Of a stretch of 64,000 nucleotides of DNA, positions 1-8,991 are shown one piece after another; the stretch's first letter is position 1; each line of letters begins with the position of its first letter. The position numbers and the translations under genes are program-made. Location: the NCBI GenBank assembly GCA_031287685.1, contig JAITSQ010000014.1, forward strand, positions 1 to 64,000, read 5' to 3'. The notes under the pieces are model-generated. The model worked only from the letters and a program-made list of their open reading frames with translations, did no database searches and was not told where the DNA came from. This DNA comes from Clostridiales bacterium (GTDB lineage: Bacteria; Bacillota; Clostridia; Lachnospirales; WQUN01).

Positions 1-349
1 ATAACAAAAACAGCCCCCCCGGAAAATAGTTGAAATCCATTTGTGATTTTGAAAGCAGTCGCGGTTGGCGCTTCTTGGTCTTTGCTTCGCTAATTCTTGT
101 TATTTAGTTCGCTTTACAGCAACACCGCTGTCCCGCGTATTGATTATATTCGTGGCTTGCGGACTGCGGTTCGATTTTTGTCGCGTGAGCCATTGGTGGA
201 ATATATTGGAGAAATAGATTTAAACGGCATTGCGGAAAAGTAAGGCAGGGCCGGGAGGGTAAGGAACACCGCCGGCGCAGCTTGCCCTCCCCCCAAAACC
301 CTCCGTTGACATTGCCCGCAATCCGTGAGAGAAAGAGCGCCGTTATTTT
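1..349. other. Left-edge region without a supported gene
   Basis: No convincing gene was found here. A plus-strand open tail of about 48 codons ends at 243, reading in part RGLRTAVRFLSREPLVEYIG, but it has no good start or ribosome-binding site. It could be the decayed end of a gene. From 244 to 349 I see only GC-rich sequence downstream of the leftward gene. Confidence 0.3.
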
Positions 350-1630
350 TTATTCCTCAATAACTCCTTTTATGAAATCGCCTATCATCTTTGTGACTTT
401 TTTCATAGTGTCGTCGGCGTAAACTTCAGTGTTGTACGAAAATACAAACACATAGTGTTTTTGGTTGTCAAATTGCGGCACTTTAGTTTCAAATACCTGC
501 GCGCCAATGTCGAACACATTCCCGAAAGAGGGTATAAAAACCTTAAGGAACATACCCCACGAGGTGTCGGTACACGCGGGCTTCGGGTAAATTTTGTTCA
601 TAGCTTCGTCCGCGCCCCCTATGCCCGCCTGAAAAAGGTAGTTGATCCTAACTTTGAAACCGTGTCTTTCCTGCGCGATACTTGAGGTGTATTCGGTGTG
701 GTTCTTCAAAATATTGTAATACTGTTCTTTTATGGATTTTACGAAATCAATTCCTTCAAGGCTTGCGTCAATTTTAAGTATCAAAGGGAAGTTTCGGACA
801 AACAGCCCCGCTTCTCGGTTTATTCCCCGTTTCGCCCGCCCCGCCGTGTTCGACCCGAAAAACAGGTGCTCCTCGCCGCTCAGGGCGTTCGCGGCGCGGC
901 ATAATCCCGCCAGAAAAAGTACGTTAGGGGAAATTTTAGTTTTCGCGCAAAAGCCGTTCACTTTCGCGGATTCAAGGGGTAAACGCGCTATGCCCGTGCC
1001 CTCGGTAAGCGCGGCGTCAGGGGCGTTCTTAAAATCAAGGATTACCTCTTTGTAATGTTTGAAAAGTTCGTCATAAAACAGAACGCTTTCCGCGAACTTT
1101 TCACTTTTTTGGGCCGCGACTTCATAATTTCCCTCTTCAAAGCCGGCTCCGCCGTCGGGGGCGAGATCTTCGCCGTTATAGGCGCGTATTATGTCCTCGA
1201 TAATAATGTCGCGCGTAATTCCGTCATAGTATATGTGATTAAGTCCCCCAAGCGCGTAAACGCCCGTCCCGTCCACGCGAAAAACCGCGAAATAATAGAG
1301 GGGGTCTTTTGCCATGTCGGGGTTTAGCTCCGGTTGCTGAAAAAAATCGTCTTGGATTTTTTCAAACTCTTCGGAGGACACTTCAAAAATTTTTACGGAA
1401 ACTTCCGCGTCGTCATTGCGAACCCAATAGGGAACGTCGCCGCTTGCGACGTTCGCCTTCAAAAATTTGTGCGCGTTCACAACTTTAACAAAACTTTCGG
1501 CAAGGCGTTTTACGTCCGTGCCGTTTTCATATTCAAGCCTAAACGGCACCGCGGTTGTTTTTCCCGTGTTTTTCCAGTGATTATAGTAGCCATACTGTTC
1601 CGCGGACAACGGATATTTTTTATCGCTCAT
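350..1630 (-). CDS. Stand-alone NRPS-type condensation-domain protein (second of two)
   Basis: A protein of 426 residues that begins like a condensation domain (YPLSAEQYGYY, the usual start of the first condensation motif). At about residues 131-138 it carries NHIYYDG, a form of the HHxxxDG motif in which the second, catalytic histidine and the DG are kept and the first histidine is Asn. No adenylation or carrier domain is attached. Such free-standing condensation-fold proteins transfer acyl or peptidyl groups to amines or alcohols; the substrate cannot be read here. It lies 18 bases downstream of a paralogue in the same orientation, so the two probably form a unit and may act as a pair. They sit at the far end of a glycosyltransferase/GH3-adenylase cluster, which suggests acylation of a sugar-containing product. 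Fold confidence is good; function is inferred. Confidence 0.75.
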   Translation of the reverse strand: MSDKKYPLSAEQYGYYNHWKNTGKTTAVPFRLEYENGTDVKRLAESFVKVVNAHKFLKANVASGDVPYWVRNDDAEVSVKIFEVSSEEFEKIQDDFFQQPELNPDMAKDPLYYFAVFRVDGTGVYALGGLNHIYYDGITRDIIIEDIIRAYNGEDLAPDGGAGFEEGNYEVAAQKSEKFAESVLFYDELFKHYKEVILDFKNAPDAALTEGTGIARLPLESAKVNGFCAKTKISPNVLFLAGLCRAANALSGEEHLFFGSNTAGRAKRGINREAGLFVRNFPLILKIDASLEGIDFVKSIKEQYYNILKNHTEYTSSIAQERHGFKVRINYLFQAGIGGADEAMNKIYPKPACTDTSWGMFLKVFIPSFGNVFDIGAQVFETKVPQFDNQKHYVFVFSYNTEVYADDTMKKVTKMIGDFIKGVIEE

Positions 1631-1648
1631 TTTTCAATCTCCCTCATA

Positions 1649-2887
1649 TTAAACTATTAAACTTAAAATGAAACTTTCCGAATCGCCCAAGAATTCCTTT
1701 ATAAAGGTTTCGTCGAATAAAGCGTCGTTATGTTTGCAGTTAATGGTGTAGGAACCCTCGGACTCCGCGACTATAAACTCAAAAGCCACTAAAGGGGTGT
1801 TTTTCGCCTCTTTGCTGTCCGTTATAAAATTGACGGCGACTTTTTCGCCGTGGAGAACGGGGCAAGCGCCGGCGTCCAGCAAATTACCGTGGAATATATA
1901 TAACATGGGTATTCTGAAATTTTTTACGCTTCCGCCGCTTCTGTTAAGCTGCATAGCGTTTCCGTAATATTTCGCGTCGTGAATATTTTGTTTAGCGAGG
2001 CGGCAGTTTTCGAGCGGGGTTTTATCAGGCTCGTGCCGTATTATAAGCGGCACGGTTTTTATATATCCGCCTATTGAGTTTTCAAGCCCGAGCCCAATCC
2101 GTCCGGAAAAAATCGCGCCGACAAGCAGCGCCTTTTTACCCGTGCGTTTATAGGCGGCGGCGGCGAACGCGGCGGCGAACAGGCTGTTTGGCGAAACGCG
2201 GGCGGCGCCGCAAAAAGCGCGCGCTTTATCCGCCGGGATCGTGTTACTGAAAATAAACCTGGGGCTGCCCGCGGGTTCCGCGAGAGTTTTTTGCTCGGGA
2301 AACACCGTAACTCCGCCGCTGATTTCCATAAGCTCCTTAAATTCCTCCGTTTTCCGCTCCAGCGAATCGGGTATTTGCCGCTCGCGCAGGCTTTCCAAAA
2401 AAGCCTCGTCCGTTTCGGCGGCCGGGGGATTTCCGTTGTAAGCCGCGACGACCTCTCTTATGAATATGGCTTGAGAAGTCCCGTCAAAAATCGCGTGCTG
2501 AATGTCCAGCAAAAGCGTTACGGCGTCGGGGGTTTTGCATATTTTAACGCGGTACAGCCTGCCTCCGCCCGCAAAGTCGAAAGGTTTTATGAAAGCTGAC
2601 TTAAGCTCCGCAAGCTCCCCCGCCGTCATTTCCGCATAGGGTTCAAACACGGCGGCGGTTTCTTCGGGATACGCCCACTCGTACTCACAGCCGTCGTTTT
2701 TTACGATACGCGCCGAAAGCATCGGGTGCGCCGCAAACACGGCGGAGACCGCCTCGCGGAGTTTTTCGGTGTCGGCGTTCCTGGAAAAGCGGATTTCCAA
2801 AGGATAATTGCCCTTTATGTTTTCGGGGTCGTTCAAAAACACCTTAATATGCTGGTCTTGAAAGTTGCTCAACGGATAAGTTTTCAT
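1649..2887 (-). CDS. Stand-alone NRPS-type condensation-domain protein (first of two)
   Basis: About 412 residues. I chose the ATG at 2887 (MKTYPLSNFQDQH) because an AGGAGGA ribosome-binding site sits five bases upstream; the longer reading from 2908 would place that site inside the gene. It opens like a condensation domain, and its catalytic motif reads QHAIFDG, again keeping the second His, Asp and Gly of HHxxxDG. Length matches a single condensation domain of about 420-450 residues, with no adenylation or carrier part. It is the paralogue of the next gene downstream. A palindromic repeat and a decayed nucleotidyltransferase separate it from the glycosyltransferases, so co-transcription with them is likely but not certain. 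Possible roles are amide or ester formation on a surface molecule; the substrate is unknown. Confidence 0.75.
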   Translation of the reverse strand: MKTYPLSNFQDQHIKVFLNDPENIKGNYPLEIRFSRNADTEKLREAVSAVFAAHPMLSARIVKNDGCEYEWAYPEETAAVFEPYAEMTAGELAELKSAFIKPFDFAGGGRLYRVKICKTPDAVTLLLDIQHAIFDGTSQAIFIREVVAAYNGNPPAAETDEAFLESLRERQIPDSLERKTEEFKELMEISGGVTVFPEQKTLAEPAGSPRFIFSNTIPADKARAFCGAARVSPNSLFAAAFAAAAYKRTGKKALLVGAIFSGRIGLGLENSIGGYIKTVPLIIRHEPDKTPLENCRLAKQNIHDAKYYGNAMQLNRSGGSVKNFRIPMLYIFHGNLLDAGACPVLHGEKVAVNFITDSKEAKNTPLVAFEFIVAESEGSYTINCKHNDALFDETFIKEFLGDSESFILSLIV

Positions 2888-2947
2888 ATATGTCCTCCTG
2901 TTTTCCAAAGCGGCGACGGGTATTGCCCGTTTTCCCGCTTGGCTTTG

Positions 2948-3001
2948 CCCGGTGTTTTCATTTGTCTAAAACAAGTTTAGACAAATGAAAACACCCTTCT
3001 T
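2948..3001 (-). repeat. 54-nt modular palindromic repeat, copy R1
   Basis: A nearly perfect hairpin: GGTGTTTTCATTTGTCTAAA, a short loop ACAAG, then its complement. This copy has lost the usual GGGGGC side and is symmetric out to GGTGTTTT/AAAACACC. It is followed by CTTCTTC, the complement of the family's GAAGAAG end. It forms the last codons of the nucleotidyltransferase remnant. Confidence 0.85.
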
Positions 3002-3242
3002 CATGGCCGACGCGGCTATAGCCCTATATTCTTTATAGGTTACGCCGTACCATACGCCGCCGCTCGAAAGCGCCGCGACGTCCGCCTCACCCTTATCTAT
3101 AAGCGAATTTACACTTGAAGCGCGTCATTACGGAGTAATCGATAATTACCTCGCCGTGTTCCCCGGCGGGGTCTATTTACTTAAGCCCTCCGCGGCGGCT
3201 TCCCATTCCCGCCGCCAAAACTAAAAGCGCAGGTTTATTCAT
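2966..3242 (-). pseudogene. Decayed sugar-phosphate nucleotidyltransferase
   Basis: Reading leftward from ATG 3242, with AGGAGG upstream, the frame gives MNKPALLVLAAGMGSRRGGL and then K, stop, IDPAGEHGEVIIDYSV. This is the N-terminus of a COG1208-like NTP-transferase, with the signature LAAGMGSR. The Gln codon expected after LK has become TAA. After a frame change the text resumes as a C-terminus, SLIDKGEADVAALSSGG then WYGVTYKE. Roughly 200 residues from the middle are missing. Repeat R1 supplies the last in-frame codons (VFICLNLF) and the stop TAG. The gene therefore has a nonsense change, a large internal deletion and a repeat at its end. It once probably activated a sugar for the neighbouring glycosyltransferases. 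Confidence 0.75.
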
Positions 3243-3268
3243 AGCAATCCTCCTGTGGGTACAGGTTC

Positions 3269-5107
3269 TTAATCTTTTATATCTCGTTCAGGCGTAAAAA
3301 ACGTCGCCCCGTCTTCCGACGTCCATTTTTGCGTCTCAAACCACTCTTTGCGAAACAGGCGTTCGGCTTCATAACGCTCGCGCTCACAACCGTCCGTTAT
3401 TTTCAGTTTATATCCCCAAGAGTCAATCACGCCCTCCAAAATCCGGCTGTCAACCTTGCACGAAAAATCCCGGTATCCGTGCGTATACGGCGCGGCGATT
3501 TTATTCTGGCAAGAGTCGAACAGGTTCATATAGAGGCTTGAAGGCATTTTGCCGTGAGTTATGCTCCCCGGGCGCATACGGTAGTAGTATAGTTTTTCCT
3601 GTACGCAGGTTATTTTTTGGCACCGCAAATAAATATCGGGGAGGATAAACGTATCCTCAAACAGGCAGTTCAGCCGAAACCGCAGATTGTCAAATATTTT
3701 GCGGTGGTATAGTTTCACGAAAACAACCGCCGTCGCGAAAGGCATTTTGTCGCAATAGCAACGGAAAACGTCGGGCGCGTCGAAAACGCCCTCAAGGGCA
3801 AACGGGGCTTTTGACATAAAGGTAGGGTCATAACCCTCCTCGAAGACGTAATCAAGGTTGCAGACGCCCATATCGCAATCGTCGTTTATAACAGCGTTGT
3901 AGAGCCGCTCGACAATGGTCGGGGCGACATAGTCGTCGCTGTCGACGCACATAATGTAAAGCCCTTTCGCCAAGTCAAGCCCCGTGTTCCGCGCCGCCGC
4001 CACGCCGCCGTTTTTTTGGTGAACCACTTGTATACGCGCGTCTTTTTCGGCGTACTCGTCGCAAATAAACCCGCTTGTGTCTTTCGAGCCGTCGTCAATC
4101 AGCAGAATCTCCAGACGCTTGTAGGTTTGGTTCATTATTGATTCCACGCACTCCCGCAGATATTTCTCAACATTGTACACAGGCACGATTATCGATATTA
4201 AATCAGCGTCCAGCAAGGGCTCGCCGCAGTTCAGCAAAGAGGGCGCGCCTGTTTTCAGGAGAGGCGCGGACGGTTCGTTTTTGCCTGTCAGGGTAAGTTT
4301 TGTAACGCCGCCGCGCGTGACCCATTTCTGCGCGTCAAACCAAGCGCGGCGTTTGAAAAGTTCCTTTTCGGATTCGGGATTCGCTCCGCCCTCCGTTTGG
4401 ATTTTCGGAAGCCAATAGGAGGAAAGCATCTCGAAAACACGGCGCTCGTGGCGAAAAGAGCAGTCCGAAAAGCCGTTTTTGTATGAAAATTCCGTTTTAT
4501 ATTGGTGCGCGTCCCAAAGGCTTTGTATATGCGCGGAGGTTTTTAAGTAATACGAAAAGTCGTTTGTGGGGTACTTCACGGTATGCAGTATTTCTTTCGC
4601 GCAGAATATTTTACCGGCGCGAAGGAAAACCTGAGAAAGGGTATAAAATTCGCTGTAATAAGAGTCCTCGGGGAAAGACAAGCCCTCGAACAAAGAACGG
4701 CGGAACAGCTTCCCGCCTATTCCGCGCAAAGCGAACGGCTCGTCCTCAAGGTACGCTTGGTATACGTCGCGGGCGGAAAAAACGCCGTCCAGCGCAAGCG
4801 GCCTGTCGGCAAGGTTAAGGTAGGACTGAAAAAGCGACGGGCCAGCCAGTTTCTCAAAATTATAGACGGAGTCCGAAACGGAAATATCCGCGCCGTTCTC
4901 CAGCATAGGAGCGATTAAAGTTTCAAGCAAGGTTTTATCTTCATAATGATTTGACAACGAAAATATGACGTATTCCCCGGACGCCTTCGAGAGCCCCGCG
5001 TTAAGGGCGCGCGCCGAAAACTCCCCGTCCTCGCGGATTACCTCAAAATCCTTGTGGGTTTGATTTTGCGGAAAGGGGCTTTCGCCCACAACTATAACCG
5101 AAATCAT
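3269..5107 (-). CDS. Two-domain GT2 glycosyltransferase, N-terminal domain degenerate
   Basis: 612 residues with two GT-A folds in tandem. The C-terminal half, from about residue 300, is a standard family 2 transferase: LISIIVPVYNVEKYLRECVE, then LLIDDGSKDTSG, RNTGLDLAKG and the metal-binding DSDDY. The N-terminal third starts MISVIVVGESP and keeps ARALNAGLSKASGEYVIF. Where DxD should be it has SLSNHYED, so that copy is probably not catalytic. The start overlaps the stop of the preceding transferase in ATGA (5104-5107), so translation is likely coupled. The three transferases share the ending pattern (R..WF..QKW....G.TK), which suggests they arose by duplication. Likely cytoplasmic or membrane-associated; donor and acceptor are unknown. 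Confidence 0.88.
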   Translation of the reverse strand: MISVIVVGESPFPQNQTHKDFEVIREDGEFSARALNAGLSKASGEYVIFSLSNHYEDKTLLETLIAPMLENGADISVSDSVYNFEKLAGPSLFQSYLNLADRPLALDGVFSARDVYQAYLEDEPFALRGIGGKLFRRSLFEGLSFPEDSYYSEFYTLSQVFLRAGKIFCAKEILHTVKYPTNDFSYYLKTSAHIQSLWDAHQYKTEFSYKNGFSDCSFRHERRVFEMLSSYWLPKIQTEGGANPESEKELFKRRAWFDAQKWVTRGGVTKLTLTGKNEPSAPLLKTGAPSLLNCGEPLLDADLISIIVPVYNVEKYLRECVESIMNQTYKRLEILLIDDGSKDTSGFICDEYAEKDARIQVVHQKNGGVAAARNTGLDLAKGLYIMCVDSDDYVAPTIVERLYNAVINDDCDMGVCNLDYVFEEGYDPTFMSKAPFALEGVFDAPDVFRCYCDKMPFATAVVFVKLYHRKIFDNLRFRLNCLFEDTFILPDIYLRCQKITCVQEKLYYYRMRPGSITHGKMPSSLYMNLFDSCQNKIAAPYTHGYRDFSCKVDSRILEGVIDSWGYKLKITDGCERERYEAERLFRKEWFETQKWTSEDGATFFTPERDIKD

Positions 5108-6042
5108 AAGCCGCCACCATATCTTTCAAGCAGGTTGAGTTTTGTGCGCCCGTTATGAATTATCCACTCCTGCGCCGCGAACCAGGCGCCGCGTTTGTCG
5201 TACTCCGGTTTCCAGACGGCAAGTTCGCCGGGCGGCATATGCGAGAGGTATTCCGCGAAATATGTCATAAATATTTCTATTAACGTTCTGTCAAAACCAT
5301 AGGACGCGTCGCTTAACCCGTTATCATAAAAAGTTATAATCTTTTGGATACGGGAGTCTATAAATTCGCATCTGCGCGCCAAACCGTATTTTTGGTGCAT
5401 TACGCTGCCGGGCTGCTGCACGTAATAGTAATACTCGCCGTCTATGAAAGAAACCGTCTCGCACGCAAGGTATATCCTCGGCAAAATGAGGGTGTCCTCA
5501 AAGGCCCGCCCCACGGCGAAACGTATATTGTCAAAAATGCCCTTTCGGTACAATTTCCCCCAAACGACGGCTGTGATTAGAGGCTCGCGCTCCACAAACT
5601 GGCGGCAAAGCTCAAGCGCGGGCTGCGTCCCGCTTAACTCAATCGGGCTTCCGTCAAGCATTTGGTTCGGCTTGCCGACGATTTCGGCTTTCTTGATTGC
5701 GCTGATATCGGAAGCCCCAAGGGCGTTATACAAATCCTCAACCATAGTTTCCGAAATATAGTCGTCGCTGTCAACAAAGGTAATGTACCCGCCCTCGGCA
5801 AGCTCGATTCCGTCGTTTCTGGCGGCGGATACCCCCGCGTTTTTTTTATGAATGACGACGACGCGCGAATCTTTTTCTTTGTAAGAATCACATATGGCGG
5901 GGCTTGCGTCGGGCGAGCCGTCGTCTACCAAAATCACCCGCAAATCCGTATACGTCTGCGCCAGTATTGAATCCACGCACTTTTCTAAAAACTTCTCAGC
6001 GTTGTAGACAGGCACAACCACTGAAACGGTTTCTTTGCTCAT
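5104..6042 (-). CDS. GT2 family glycosyltransferase
   Basis: 312 residues. The N-terminal GT-A domain is intact: VSVVVPVYNAEKFLEKCVDS, LVDDGSPDASPAICD, VSAARNDGIELAEG and VDSDDYIS for the metal and nucleotide-sugar site. The C-terminal part is helical with a tyrosine-rich stretch GEYYYYVQQPGSVMH, typical of family 2 transferases in capsule and surface-glycan clusters. It overlaps its neighbours by four bases at both ends (ATGA), so the three transferases form one coupled unit. It resembles the 6039-6974 gene closely and is probably a duplicate with altered specificity. Linkage formed and substrate cannot be read from the sequence. Confidence 0.9.
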   Translation of the reverse strand: MSKETVSVVVPVYNAEKFLEKCVDSILAQTYTDLRVILVDDGSPDASPAICDSYKEKDSRVVVIHKKNAGVSAARNDGIELAEGGYITFVDSDDYISETMVEDLYNALGASDISAIKKAEIVGKPNQMLDGSPIELSGTQPALELCRQFVEREPLITAVVWGKLYRKGIFDNIRFAVGRAFEDTLILPRIYLACETVSFIDGEYYYYVQQPGSVMHQKYGLARRCEFIDSRIQKIITFYDNGLSDASYGFDRTLIEIFMTYFAEYLSHMPPGELAVWKPEYDKRGAWFAAQEWIIHNGRTKLNLLERYGGGL

Positions 6043-6974
6043 ATGCTCCCCTCCTGTAATTCCTCCTGAAGAAGCTCAAGTTTTGTGCGGCTGCCGCGCA
6101 CATACCATTTTTGCGCGTCAAACCAACGCTTTCTTGCCGCGAGGCTCCGCTCCGCCGCCTCGTTCCCCTTGGAGAGGTATTTTGCCCAAAGCAGCCTTGA
6201 TTCCAGCAAGGTTCGCTCTTTGTCATAGGACGCGTCGCGAAGCCCGTTATTGTAAAAAACGCGTATTTTGTGTATGCGCGAGTCAATGAATTCCACAAGC
6301 CGCTTGGGGCTGGATTCTTGGTGCATAGCGCTTGAAGCCCTTTGCAAGTAGTAATAATAATCCCCGTCTACGCAAACGCAGGTTTTCGCGCTTGTGTATA
6401 TATACGGCAAAATCCGGGTGTCCTCATAGGGGTGCTCCGTGTCGAAACGCAGAGACGAAAACAATTCGCGTTTATACAGCTTTCCCCATACGACGGAGGC
6501 AAGCAAAGGCTCCTCCTCAAGAAAAGCGCGTCCGACCTCAAGCGCGGGGTGAAGCCCCGTCAGGCGCAAAGGCTTTCTGGATGTGAAAAGCGGCGGTTCA
6601 AAACCCTCCTCCGCGACTATTACGGCGGTAGTTATCGTCGCGAGGTCCGCGCCGTCTTTTTTCAGCGCGTTATGCAAATCCTCCAGCATATTTTCCGCCA
6701 AATAGTCGTCGCCGTCAACGAAAGTTATGTATTCGCCCTCCGCCAAATCTATACCCGTATTCCGCGCCGCCGAAACCCCGGCGTTTTTTTTATGTATGAC
6801 GGTTATCCGGCTGTCTTTTTCCTTGTACGCGTCGCAAATAGCGGGACTCGCGTCGGGCGAGCCGTCGTCAATCAGCAAAATCCGCAGATCGGTATACGTC
6901 TGGCTCAATATTGAATCAATACATTTCGGCAAAAACTTGTCAACCCCGTATATCGGAACTACTACAGATATCAT
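6039..6974 (-). CDS. GT2 family glycosyltransferase
   Basis: 311 residues; first of three coupled family 2 transferases. It shows MISVVVPIYGVDKFLPKCID, LLIDDGSPDASPAICDAY, VSAARNTGIDLAEG and VDGDDYLA, the last being the DxD-like metal site with Gly in the middle. A GAGAGGTG ribosome-binding site lies before the ATG. The C-terminal portion (DGDYYYYLQRASSAMHQ) matches the same region of the next gene. It lies downstream of the GH3 adenylase and a small ORF, all on one strand with short gaps, so it is probably transcribed from the promoter at 8962-8991. Role: transfer of a nucleotide-activated sugar onto a cell-surface or secreted product; specificity unknown. Confidence 0.9.
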   Translation of the reverse strand: MISVVVPIYGVDKFLPKCIDSILSQTYTDLRILLIDDGSPDASPAICDAYKEKDSRITVIHKKNAGVSAARNTGIDLAEGEYITFVDGDDYLAENMLEDLHNALKKDGADLATITTAVIVAEEGFEPPLFTSRKPLRLTGLHPALEVGRAFLEEEPLLASVVWGKLYKRELFSSLRFDTEHPYEDTRILPYIYTSAKTCVCVDGDYYYYLQRASSAMHQESSPKRLVEFIDSRIHKIRVFYNNGLRDASYDKERTLLESRLLWAKYLSKGNEAAERSLAARKRWFDAQKWYVRGSRTKLELLQEELQEGSI

Positions 6975-6998
6975 AACACACCTCTCACGCGAATTCCT

Positions 6999-7226
6999 CT
7001 ATAAATTTTTTGAAATTTTCTTATCAAGCGCGCCGCGGCCCCAGACATAGCCCGCAGCCGTTAACCCTCGTTTTTTCGGCGTTTTGATGAAACAACGGAA
7101 AATTTTCCTCCAGGTAAGAATAAAACGCTCAAACCGGGAAAAATCCGTCTTATCATAATCGTGATTTGATATGGCGGGTATTCGCAAGGCACGCGACAGG
7201 CGCGTTAGAATCGTTTCGCCGCTCAT
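6999..7226 (-). CDS. Small basic hypothetical protein
   Basis: 75 residues starting MSGETILTRLSRALRIPAIS, rich in Lys and Arg. The ATG lies two bases after the stop of the GH3 adenylase, with GGAAAGG as a plausible ribosome-binding site inside that gene's end, so it looks like a coupled small gene. I recognise no family. It could also be the remaining N-terminus of a decayed larger gene; 24 bases separate it from the next transferase. Confidence 0.4.
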   Translation of the reverse strand: MSGETILTRLSRALRIPAISNHDYDKTDFSRFERFILTWRKIFRCFIKTPKKRGLTAAGYVWGRGALDKKISKNL

Positions 7227-7228
7227 TT

Positions 7229-8914
7229 TTAATACCTTTCCCGGAGCGCGAAGAAAAATTTCTTATCCTCGGGCTTGGAGATTACGCGCACGGGCTTCAT
7301 CTGATTTTCAGAAACGCCCCTCGCGATTTTTTGGTCGCGGTGCAGATAATACGTTTGCTGCTGCAAAACCTCAAGCGCCACAGAACCAAGCGCGCCGCTT
7401 TTTATTTTCGCGCCGGCGGAGGGGTTTGCCGCCGACAGTTTATCTTCTATAATCCCGCGGTAGCCTTCAAGTTTTTCTTGGGGCACAAGGTCTTTCGGCT
7501 CGGCGAAAAACACATATCTCCCCGGGGAGGCTTCCGTGTCCGCGTACACACTGTAATCAACGAAAACCTCGCCCGTTTCGCGGGAAAGCTCCGACATCAC
7601 CCATTTCACCATGTTTTCGTCCGTTTTTTCGCCCGCTATGCTGACAAGCTGATTTTTGCGGTATAAAAAGCAAATCCTCGGAGATTGGTTATAATAGCCT
7701 AAAACCCGCACAACGTCGCCTATGCGGTAGCGATAAAGCCCCGAAACGTTGGTTATCACGATTTCGTAATTTTTACCGGCTTCAAGCTGGTCAAGGGTGA
7801 GGGTTTGCGTTTCGTCCCCCGCGTCCTCCGGTATAAACTCATAGAATCCGCCGTCGGGTATCAGGGTGTAAAATTCCTCCTCCATACCCGTCGCCACGCC
7901 CACAATCGCCTCGGAAGCCGCGTACACCTCAAAATGAATCGGAACGTCCCCCAAAAAGTAACGCATTTTTTCGGTGTATACGGCAAATCCGCCCGTGCCT
8001 ATCGCCGAAAGAAGCTCTATACCCGTCCAAATTTTTTTAATCACGTTTTCAAAGCCCCGCGAAAATATTTCGCGAAGCTCAGCGGCGCGTTTCGGGTCGG
8101 GCGCTAGCAGAGGCTCAAGCTCGTCGCGCATTCCCCGCGGTATTTCTATTTCTTCGCTTATAACGCCTTTTTCGATGTCGTCTGCCAAAAGTTCCCAATT
8201 GCTTTCAAGATACGTGAACAAATCCGCGAACGACGTCATAAACGGCGCGCCCAAAATCGTTACCTCCCGCGCGGGAAGCGCGAACCGCAGCTTCAGGTAA
8301 CGCTGAAAGCGCACCTCTTTTGGAAACAAGACGCACGCGGGGGTTGTGTACAAAAAAGACGCTATGATTTTCAGCTGGTCAATCGTCGCCGCCGATACGC
8401 AGCCCGACGTCGCGCCGTCCGGGGCGTGTTCCACCACTACTTCAAGAGAAGCCAAAACCTTTCCCTTGTTCAGGCCGCGCCCGTACTTTTTTTGAGTGTA
8501 TTCCTGGGCGACGCCAAAGTAAGCCATCGCGTACTCCGAATACAGCTCTATCTCCCGCTTCGACACCGGAACGCGCTTAGGCGCGCCGACGCTCCCCGAC
8601 GACGTCGCGTAATGCGCTATGGGATACGCGGTTATAAGGTTTTTTTCACCGTTTTCATACATACGCGCTATGTAATTTTCATAATCCTCATAGGTCGAAA
8701 AAGGCACATTGCTTTTATACTCCGCGACGGTCTTAATCCCCGCGAAATCATACTTCCGGCCGTATTCCGTATCCGCGTTGTCGGAAAGCATCTTAAGCAG
8801 AAGGTTCTCGCTCACGGCCGCGGCGTTTTTGCTTATATCCTCCAAATGCCGCAAGGTTTCCTGGCTTTTTTGAAGTACGGCGCCGAAGACGTCTTCGGCG
8901 GTTGGATTTCCCAT
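7229..8914 (-). CDS. GH3 (auxin-responsive-like) acyl-adenylate-forming enzyme
   Basis: 561 residues, the usual size for bacterial relatives of plant GH3 acyl-acid amido synthetases. It shows the ATP-binding loop ATSSGSVGAPKRVPVSK (about residues 108-124), a central YAASEAIVGVATG and the C-terminal hinge YRYRIGDVVRVLGYY. Family knowledge: GH3 proteins adenylate a carboxylic acid and pass the acyl group to an amino acid or other amine. It is the promoter-proximal gene of the leftward cluster, with an AAGGAGAG site before its ATG and a strong divergent promoter upstream. With the stand-alone condensation proteins downstream it gives the cluster both an activation and a transfer chemistry. The acid substrate is unknown. 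Confidence 0.88.
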   Translation of the reverse strand: MGNPTAEDVFGAVLQKSQETLRHLEDISKNAAAVSENLLLKMLSDNADTEYGRKYDFAGIKTVAEYKSNVPFSTYEDYENYIARMYENGEKNLITAYPIAHYATSSGSVGAPKRVPVSKREIELYSEYAMAYFGVAQEYTQKKYGRGLNKGKVLASLEVVVEHAPDGATSGCVSAATIDQLKIIASFLYTTPACVLFPKEVRFQRYLKLRFALPAREVTILGAPFMTSFADLFTYLESNWELLADDIEKGVISEEIEIPRGMRDELEPLLAPDPKRAAELREIFSRGFENVIKKIWTGIELLSAIGTGGFAVYTEKMRYFLGDVPIHFEVYAASEAIVGVATGMEEEFYTLIPDGGFYEFIPEDAGDETQTLTLDQLEAGKNYEIVITNVSGLYRYRIGDVVRVLGYYNQSPRICFLYRKNQLVSIAGEKTDENMVKWVMSELSRETGEVFVDYSVYADTEASPGRYVFFAEPKDLVPQEKLEGYRGIIEDKLSAANPSAGAKIKSGALGSVALEVLQQQTYYLHRDQKIARGVSENQMKPVRVISKPEDKKFFFALRERY

Positions 8915-8961
8915 AATTCGCTCTCCTTGCCATGACTCAATGTAATTTTATTTCAATTTTT

Positions 8962-8991
8962 ATTATAACACTAATTAAAAAATATTGTCAA
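8962..8991 (-). promoter_or_regulatory. Sigma-70-type promoter for the GH3/glycosyltransferase cluster
   Basis: Read leftward: TTGACA (8991-8986), an 18-base AT-rich spacer, then TATAAT (8967-8962). Both hexamers match consensus. The -35 shares five bases with the -35 of the rightward promoter on the other strand, so the two transcription starts point away from one shared block. Confidence 0.8.
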
